A stretch of 64,000 bases of DNA. It comes from Membranipora membranacea. Its lineage: Eukaryota; Bryozoa; Gymnolaemata; Cheilostomatida; Membraniporidae. Positions 56,528 through 64,000 of this stretch are shown here, in pieces. The notes below the pieces were generated by a model. The model did no database searches, was not told the origin of the DNA, and saw only the letters and a program-made list of their open reading frames with translations. The stretch's first letter is position 1. Every line of letters begins with the position of its first letter. A program made the translations under genes and the position numbers. Where the stretch lies: positions 31,870,001 through 31,934,000 of the forward strand of contig OU612065.1 in assembly GCA_914767715.1 (NCBI GenBank). The letters run 5' to 3'.

Positions 56528-59150
56528 GGAAGTCCACCATTAAAACAGACTCAGTGAGGCAGTCTGATTTTACACCTCGAGGCTATCATACTACAGACTC
56601 TGTGAATGCTGCATTCAGTGCCAGAGCTCAGCCAATCAGATCTCATAACCAGCCATTCTCAAGCTACAGTCCACAGCACTACCAGAGCAGCTTGGTAAGA
56701 TAAGAGATATCATTTTACCTGATGCCTGATGACATGTATGATCTGATATTGTGTACATAGCAGTATGAGTAGTTCAAGTTAACCTTCGGTCCATGCTGCT
56801 GTAAGTGGCATTCTACCACCAATGATAGTTGTCCTGGGATTGATGATGGAATGCCACCAGAACCAATCCTATCCAATGCAAATATGTATGGATATAACTT
56901 TCATATTCCTACTTATTTTCTCTTACTCATGGACATTTTATAGTTTTCCACCATGGGATTCCTAATGGGGTTGTGTCAGGAGTTGTCCCTTATTATATGG
57001 GGCGCTGAACAGATGACACCATAAATTTGCACTTTTTTATATAAGTTATCATAGGAGCCAATCACACCTTTTGGTCTGGCAACCAGGGAACTTAAGATAG
57101 AAACAAAATGAGCGGAATGAAACGGGCGGATTATGCTGACCCGCTTTATTGGACAAAAATTGACTGCGAATATAATTTGATATTTATAATGTTATATAAA
57201 TAATAAAGAAATCATTAGAATAAAAAGAAATAATAATATTCCAGCTTTGAACTTTGAATACTATATAAATTCAACCTGAATATATTGGTTGCAGAAAAGA
57301 AATTCAGAATAGCATATATATATTATATATATCCAGGGTTGCGCAGGCAGTAAGTAAAGCCTACATATTGTGTCTATATTCTGCATTGATGATGATTTTT
57401 CTTTTAATTAACCAGACAAATAAGTGTTCTTGACTCAAGTTGAATGAGAGTTCACAATCAACATCCAACAGTTGTAGTTTCGTAGCTCGATCATGGATAA
57501 GGGTGGTTTTGAGACTTGTCTTCTACCCGTGCAACTGCAAAAACTGCATACCTGTCCTCAAATTTAAGTTAATTGACATTTTCTCTAAATTTTAGGTCAG
57601 AGAGAAATGCTGCTTACTGACACAACCCCTCCCGCTCCAGCCAATCAGAACCAGCCTGGAGTAGATATTGTGCAGCAGCCCCCTGTACCTGATGATGACT
57701 TACAAGATGTTGATCCTGCAGATATCTCTACTGCTGACTTCATAATCATGCAGTCAAGCTTTGAATGTAAGTAAACTAGGTTTATTACAGACTGGGTGGT
57801 ATAAGAGCTCAGAAGGCTGCAAGTAGAGGTTTGTGGCATCACATTTAAAAAAATTGAATCGATAATCCAATTCTACAAAACTACGCTTGCAGCCATCTAA
57901 GCAGCGGACTTGACCAAAGTTTGTTTTCACTTACATAAAACCAATTTATTCCTGAGAGTGTATTCACAATACTTGATAGAAGCAGCTCGATGTGAGAAAT
58001 AATGAGCAATGATGTAATAATTATGTTTCAACCGAACAGTTGATTCTTTTTCAGCCAAACACTCAGATTTAATGACACTGTAATTTTGTTTTTGTTTCAG
58101 CTTTCTCCTCCCCTCGACGAGCTAGCATAGGCTCACCATTCATCAGAACACTTGTCACTGTATTCTACAAATATGCTTTATCAGCTTCATATGGAGGAAC
58201 TGGCAGCAACTGTAAGCTTGATCAAGTCAATTCTTATTGCATACTAGATATACAAAACGGTCTATCAGCTGTGTTGGTTGTGTTGTGTGATGATTTGATG
58301 ATCAATTTGCTGAATAAATTGAGGAAACTTGTAAACCTTGAGAAGCATTTGTCAATCGATTGTTTTTCAAGATATCAGATGATTTTTTATAGATCAGACA
58401 GATGGTGGCAATGATCGGAGTACAGAGAACAGAATATCTGCTTTAGAACCAGAACATATAACACAGCGAGAGCTCATGTCGCCTCTATGCCTCAAACTAG
58501 ATGTACATTTCGTACAGAGAAACTCTATCTACAACCTAGAGTTGATATTAGGACAGAGAACCACCCTGACTCACTGACAAATCCTGTGTTACCCAATCCA
58601 ATAGCTACTCGAATTCACCCGGAATCAGGTAAGTCATTGCTGGGCCTTATTTGGTAATGACTCTAATAAGTTACTGTTGGTTATATTCTCTACGTCATTA
58701 GAGGGGTACTTGTTCATCAAGTCCTCGGTGTAGATATGATTGTATTCCAGGCCCTGGTTTTATATGTTTTCAGTCACAATAATAAGTTCCCTTGTGAAGT
58801 ACAGGTTTGGTTTATGTGTAATCATTCATTGCCATTTAAGGTATCATATTGTGTTTGCAGAAGAAAAGATGATAAGTTTAATTGAATTTCAGGCTTCAAA
58901 TAGCACATTAAACAAGATTATCCCAAAAAGCAAACTCCATCATGGCCAGGGAAAGGAAGATGATCATAACAAACAGGTTTTGGACTTTGACCTTATAATC
59001 CTGGGTGTTCAAAGCTGTAGATATGTTATTGGAAGGTGCCTCACCATTACCACTTTTACTATATTTATTGTTGTAGATGAGAAGCTGAGCATAGAGAGAA
59101 ATGGACAGATAGTTAGACAGGCCACTTTCTATAAGTGGTCAGTAAGATGA
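56528..59150 (+). pseudogene. Caspase-like p10 region, broken copy
   Basis: Exons 56,528-56,694, 57,601-57,766, 58,101-58,211, 58,393-58,628, optional 58,861-58,976, and 59,077-59,150. Two lesions are visible: one extra base in the third exon (ATGCTTTATCAG for ATGCTCATCAG) and one extra T in the fourth (CTGCTTTAGAACC), creating a stop after EYLL. Otherwise the sequence parallels the 42.5 kb copy. The first exon has several substitutions (TDSVRQSDF). Confidence 0.7.
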
Positions 59151-60282
59151 AATCTATGATCTTCATACTTCCTCTGACTCCTCTACTACAAACAGATACA
59201 GATACAGATATAGACAGATTTGCTACTTGCTACTAAGAATTACCTGTACTACTTTTTGACTATTTGATTCAATCAAGGATTCCTACTGTAACGGTCATTC
59301 GCAAGTACAGCACTACTAGACTAAGCAGTACACCATAGAGTAAGATGATTATAAGATCTGGTATCAAGGCTCCCGCTGCTGATTCAAAGTTTCTTTCTCT
59401 TGTCAAACTGAGTAGATTTTTAGTACCTCCACTTAGCTAAGAATTCAGGGCTGTAGTATAGGAAAATTGAAGGGGAGGCAAAATTTCAGGGCGAGTCCAA
59501 AACATCGCCAGGAGGGGTGATAGAAGCAATCTTAAGGCATGGTATTAGCAAATGGATATACCAGACAGGCTGATTCTGACATGGATTATTCAATTATAGT
59601 GTTTAAGGCCATTGTATTAGCTTTCCAGGGGGGTCAGTGTCTGTCTCTCTAGAAGTACCGGCCTGAGGATCTCATTGTATGATCCGCCTGGAAGCTTCCC
59701 TCCTAATTCCTTATAGTGTACGAAATTATGTACATATATATATATATATATATATAGACATTTATATATAGACATTTATATATACATCAATGGTTTTTGC
59801 CGGTGACCAAGTCAATATTGCGGTTATGGCCTTGACCTTGATACCATGGTGCAGAGGTTCAAATCCCACTTGAGCCTTAAATTTTGATCATCAACTTATC
59901 TGTGAAATTATTAATATAACATAAAATGATTTCTGTGACATAGTGTTGGCTTTGCCCACTGATTCCCGATGCCGATTGACCTCCATCACCTTGAAAGTTT
60001 GAGAGACCATATCTCACTCAATATTAGGATCCAAAAGATGCAATTTGTTCACATAATAGAATAGGATATGGATAATAAGATGTGATACAAAATAGTAGCC
60101 AAGTAAGTCTTTAAACTAAACGTCATGTGTGATATTTTGAATTAAAATTCACAACTCAGAATTCGTTACAGCTTTGTTGAAACCAAAGGAGAGGATTTCT
60201 GTGGATGTTTCCAAAAGGATCCTATTCATAGTATAATCTTGCAATAATATGTAAAAACAGCTGATTTTAGTGTGAGTTAAGC
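59151..60282. other. 3' flank and intergenic spacer, third copy, deleted
   Basis: Sequence jumps at about 59,216 from GATATAGACAG to ATTTGCTACTTGC, losing about 1.1 kb that is present at 45,260-46,360. A TA run at 59,735-59,785 and the SINE-like head (B-box 59,856-59,866) follow. No gene. Confidence 0.5.
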
Positions 60283-63200
60283 TCAGTCAGTTTTCTGATT
60301 AGACCTTTGTGATGACGTAGAGTTAACGGCCTCTTCAGCTGCAGAACTGCGGCATCTCAACACCATCTTACGATACCAGTATAAATTCATAGCATGGAGA
60401 GTAGACCCGGCCAGCAGTGTGCCGGGGAGGTGATAGTATGTAAGTGGTGCCTCCTGACTCATATATAGGGTATAATAAGAATAAGGCATCGGGATTATCC
60501 TGGCTATTGTTAATCTGAATAACATTAATGGTCCGTTGTAATAGTAAGCACTTCCCCACTTCATATCACAGTCGTGTAGAATTACCCTGTAAAACAAAGA
60601 TTGATGGTACTGTAACATCGTGTAAACAACTCTGAATGCTTGGATATAGCCAAATTTAAACTAAAAGCACCTCAAATATGAGTTTGCTTCCACTAAAATG
60701 CTAAACAGGCACGTAGTTCTAGGGGAGGCAGGGACGCTCTGCTTGCCCTAGAATGGTCAATAGAGTTGCCTTAAACTGCTTTAATTGAATATTCCATATC
60801 AAAATCAGCTCATTCGGTACTTCGATGCGCTATTCATATCATTAAAACGGTTTGGAGACTGAGGATTAGCCCCAGTCTCCACAGGAGGAGCTTACGATAC
60901 CCTTTGTAACACCCTCATCCATTTTACCTAAGCTACAGCCCTGCTGTATCACTGATTGCACATGAGTAAGCTATTCGATATATTTTTTATCACTGTTTAC
61001 CGTTGATATTGATGTTCAACTCATCAGATAATTGTATATTAGGAAACATGCTTGATTCTGAGCAAACATCTTGTGCTACGCTCATTCATTACCTCAAATT
61101 TACATTTATAGTTGACAGTTCAGCAAACAGCCTTAGCATTGCAAGATATAGTTTCATTTCCTGCAAAATGAATAAAGTAAATATGATTCGCTATAATTTC
61201 ATCTTTGAAGCATTTGCAACTTATTCAAGGCGATGGAACTCAGAATATATCTTGGCCAATAATATGGTCGCAGCTCTGCAACTATATATGCAATGCTTTG
61301 TGATGAATTCATGAAGTATCAAGCAGCACATAAACTTTATTCACCACAGCTCTTGGTCTATAGTTGTACCATGCAAACCCACATATATAATCCTGGATTA
61401 TGGGAACATATCTGACCCTGAACAAGCCCATGGCAATTTACGTATGATTGTTGGAAAAAATTTCTCATCTATGATTCGTCCAAAAGTTCAGTAATGCTAC
61501 AACCGACCCCTTGTAAACATTTTGTCTAAGCTTTTAAAGGTCTTTACTGGGAAGTCAGTCAAAGCATAATGTTAGAGCTGCCAAAATTTTAGCTAGATCC
61601 AACTACTGACACAAAGTTATATACTGATATAATTTTTCCACAAATAGCCATACTGTGTATTTTACCACAAATCCATGTGCAAACCTGATCTACTCATTAT
61701 CATTATGGTCTGGGAGAGGTATACAACCGAGGGTGCTGGGGGCTGGAACAATCAACAATGAAAGCTCCCCCAGTGGGGCTCGAACCCACAACTCCTGCGG
61801 CACTAGTCGCCTGGCAGTGAATAGCAAGCGCGCTTACCGATTGCGCCATCTCACCATCCCCAAAAAAAGAATGGGTCGATGGCGCTAATTAGATAGCCCG
61901 CTATTCACTACTCGGAGTTGTGTTTTTTCATCCCACAGCACATTCCAATCCACCATTGCCACCCTATGAAACACAGCGTACGTGTTAGGGTTATTGGCCT
62001 TACATGGCCCATTGCTGGGACCCCTTGTAGTAGGTTTAGCTGTCTTTCCAGCTTGTCAGCATGTCTTTCCATGCTGTCACATGTCTTTCCATGAGTCAGT
62101 CAGTAGACAAGTACACAGGAGAGGTATACACCCGAGGGTGCTGGGGGCTGGAACAATCAACAATGAAAGCTCCCCCAGTGGGGCTCGAACCCACAACTCC
62201 TGCGGCACTAGTCGCCTGGCAGTGAATAGCAAGCGCGCTTACCGATTGCGCCATCTCACCATCCCCAAAAAAAGAATGGGTCGATGGCGCTAATTAGATA
62301 GCCCGCTATTCACTACTCGGAGTTGTGTTTTTTCATCCCACAGCACATTCCAATCCACCATTGCCACCCTATGAAACACAGCGTACGTGTTAGGGTTATT
62401 GGCCTTACATGGCCCATTGCTGGGACCCCTTGTAGTAGGTTTAGCTGTCTTTCCAGCTTGTCAGCATGTCTTTCCATGCTGTCACATGTCTTTCCATGAG
62501 TCAGTCAGTAGACAAGTACACAGGAGAGGTATACACCCGAGGGTGCTGGGGGCTGGAACAATCAACAATGAAAGCTCCCCCAGTGGGGCTCGAACCCACA
62601 ACTCCTGCGGCACTAGTCGCCTGGCAGTGAATAGCAAGCGCGCTTACCGATTGCGCCATCTCACCATCCCCAAAAAAAGAATGGGTCGATGGCGCTAATT
62701 AGATAGCCCGCTATTCACTACACGGAGTTGTGTTTTTTCATCCCACAGCACATTCCAATCCACCATTGCCACCCTATGAAACACAGCGTACGTGTTAGGG
62801 TTATTGGCCTTACATGGCCCATTGCTGGGACCCCTTGTAGTAGGTTTAGCTGTCTTTCCAGCTTGTCAGCATGTCTTTCCATGCTGTCACATGTCTTTCC
62901 ATGAGTCAGTCAGTAGACAAGTACACAGGAGAGGTATACACCCGAGGGTGCTGGGGGCTGGAACAATCAACAATGAAAGCTCCCCCAGTGGGGCTCGAAC
63001 CCACAACTCCTGCGGCACTAGTCGCCTGGCAGTGAATAGCAAGCGCGCTTACCGATTGCGCCATCTCACCATCCCCAAAAAAAGAATGGGTCGATGGCGC
63101 TAATTAGATAGCCCGCTATTCACTACTCGGAGTTGTGTTTTTTCATCCCACAGCACATTCCAATCCACCATTGCCACCCTATGAAACACAGCGTACGTGT

Positions 63201-64000
63201 TAGGGTTATTGGCCTTACATGGCCCATTGCTGGGACCCCTTGTAGTAGCAAAAAGTAATTAAAATTTTCTAAATGCAGTCACTTTGCTCAAGGAGACAAG
63301 ACAAGTACTAGATGAGTTCAGTTGGTACATGTAGTGTTTATGAGTTCTGCTTACCCAGACAAAGTAAAAAGGCAGGATGGTTGTAATATGATGTACAATA
63401 AAGATTGCTTCTCCTATCTTCTTATAATGGTAAATGAGCACAATCGTATCTGAAAAACAAATCATCGTATTTATTTTTACGATAAGATAGTACAACTACC
63501 AGCTACCAGACACAACTACCATCAACCAGAAGTTCACCAGTTTACATTGTTTGTCAAACTCACTCTTATTAACATTCAATCTCCATTATCGAAGATACTC
63601 TAGCTAACTGTTTGAGGTTTAGGTTTAGGTAAGCCAATGTGTTAGCCCCGAATGGTCGCGTAGGGTCTTCCCCCCCCCCTCACAGACCAATCAATCGGAA
63701 TATATTGGCTAGGCTTTGACAAGGCTTTGGCTCCTTTGTTTGACCATATAATCAGTCCTTACTGATATCTTTATTCCCCATACTGCTGATGTTCCTGTCA
63801 ATAATGAGACTCAGACTTTGGTTGACAGAATTCAATAGAAATAAAGTAACTTCTTAGTAGCCTGTAAGTCTCTTAGTCGAAAAAACTTCATAGAGGTTAA
63901 TTTCTTTATTTTTTTCAGCTCACATTTATGTAAAGTAATGATCTTACCTGCAATCATATATCCACAAGCTATCGTACATACAATCAGACTATCATGGCTG
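60283..64000 (-). CDS. TLC-domain membrane protein, copy T5, runs off the window
   Basis: Exons read on the - strand: 64,000-63,948 (partial, CTIACGYMIA), 63,449-63,355 (IYHYKKIGEAIFIVHH), 61,160-61,093 (LFAELST..VNLR, with an in-frame loss of two codons) and 60,586-60,283 (YYNGPLMLFRLTIARIIPMP to NLYWYRKMVL, a shortened tail, stop). Splice sites and phases agree. This is the only TLC copy with no visible stop or splice lesion in the part seen; its C-terminal tail is changed by a deletion. The intron between the second and third exons listed holds the 405-bp array. Five to seven membrane segments would be expected for the family. The 5' end is outside the window. Confidence 0.65.
60854..60880. 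repeat. Imperfect palindrome GGAGACTGAGG
   Basis: GGAGACTGAGG-ATTAG-CCCCAGTCTCC. The counterpart of the GGAGGCTGGGG hairpin, but the surrounding sequence is in the opposite orientation. Confidence 0.65.
61714..63248 (-). repeat. Tandem array of a 405-bp unit containing a tRNA-derived SINE
   Basis: Units start at 61,714, 62,119, 62,524 and 62,929, exactly 405 bp apart; the last is cut short at about 63,248. Units are almost identical. On the - strand each holds GATGGCGCAATCGGTAAGCG (A-box region), a degraded anticodon part and GTGGGTTCGAGCCCCAC (perfect T-arm and B-box), for example 61,855-61,773. D- and T-arm stems pair, but the acceptor stem does not and the anticodon loop is too long, so it is a tRNA-derived SINE head, not a tRNA gene. 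The paralogous sites at 12,127 and 48,757 read TGGTCTGAAGTAATT without it. Confidence 0.8.

Noticed and set aside
61773-61855. Functional tRNA gene on the - strand
   Set aside because: D- and T-arms pair, but the acceptor stem does not and the anticodon loop is about 11 nt. It fits a SINE head better.
61655-63103. Repeated 103-codon + strand ORFs in the 405-bp array
   Set aside because: They read across the antisense strand of a tRNA-derived SINE (ARTHNSCGTSRLAVN is the translated T-arm region). Identical ORFs arise only because the units are identical.
1-64000. CRISPR array or other prokaryotic repeat system
   Set aside because: Repeats are kilobase-scale duplications, MITEs and palindromes in an intron-bearing eukaryotic locus. 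There is no regular short repeat-spacer pattern.

Overview
The window is an AT-rich piece of a eukaryotic, almost certainly metazoan, genome. Genes are split into short exons by short GT-AG introns. They belong to animal families (a caspase-like protease, a TLC-domain membrane protein, a PUS1-like pseudouridine synthase), and tRNA-derived SINE sequence and foldback MITEs are present. An early-branching invertebrate such as a demosponge would fit, but the sequence alone does not fix the species.

The window is a tandemly duplicated, rearranged and largely decaying multigene locus. The recurring order on the + strand is: an upstream block; up to three exons of a PUS1-like gene (e1, e2, e3); a conserved ORF of unknown function; a foldback MITE; a CARD-like exon; a basic exon ending in FHGFE; and exons of a caspase-like gene (linker, then the p10 subunit and a C-terminal tail). 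On the - strand between units lies a TLC-domain gene. There are eight PUS1-like copies (about 1.5, 4.2, 7.1, 15.9, 26.8, 36.7, 39.1 and 52.9 kb). Three caspase-like copies carry p10 exons (19.5-22.0, 42.5-45.2 and 56.5-59.2 kb), one carries only an N-terminal part (30.0-33.6 kb), and one is an orphan last exon (8.4 kb). There are five TLC copies (10.7-13.4, 23.1, 33.8, 47.3-50.0 and 60.3-64.0 kb).

Most copies are broken. Every PUS1-like copy that keeps e1 has a nonsense or frameshift lesion, and copies share lesions in pairs, so broken units were themselves duplicated. The p10 exons at 19.5-22.0 and 42.5-45.2 kb are open and phase-matched but lack the caspase p20 exons (no catalytic HG or QACxG exon was found). 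The 30-33.6 kb copy has exons leading into the p20 start and lacks everything after. The TLC copy reaching the right window edge is the only one without a visible lesion; a 4-copy, 405-bp array containing a tRNA-derived SINE sits in one of its introns.

Paralogue comparison supplies empty and filled sites for many insertions: two MITE families, a G-rich hairpin, small hairpins, the SINE array and a GC-rich block. It also shows that several sequences present as a single arm in some units became near-perfect palindromes in others, mainly in the 23-29 and 34-36 kb units. I found no complete functional protein-coding gene, no CRISPR array and no clear canonical tRNA or rRNA gene. Exon limits below were read by eye from splice signals, reading frame and phase.
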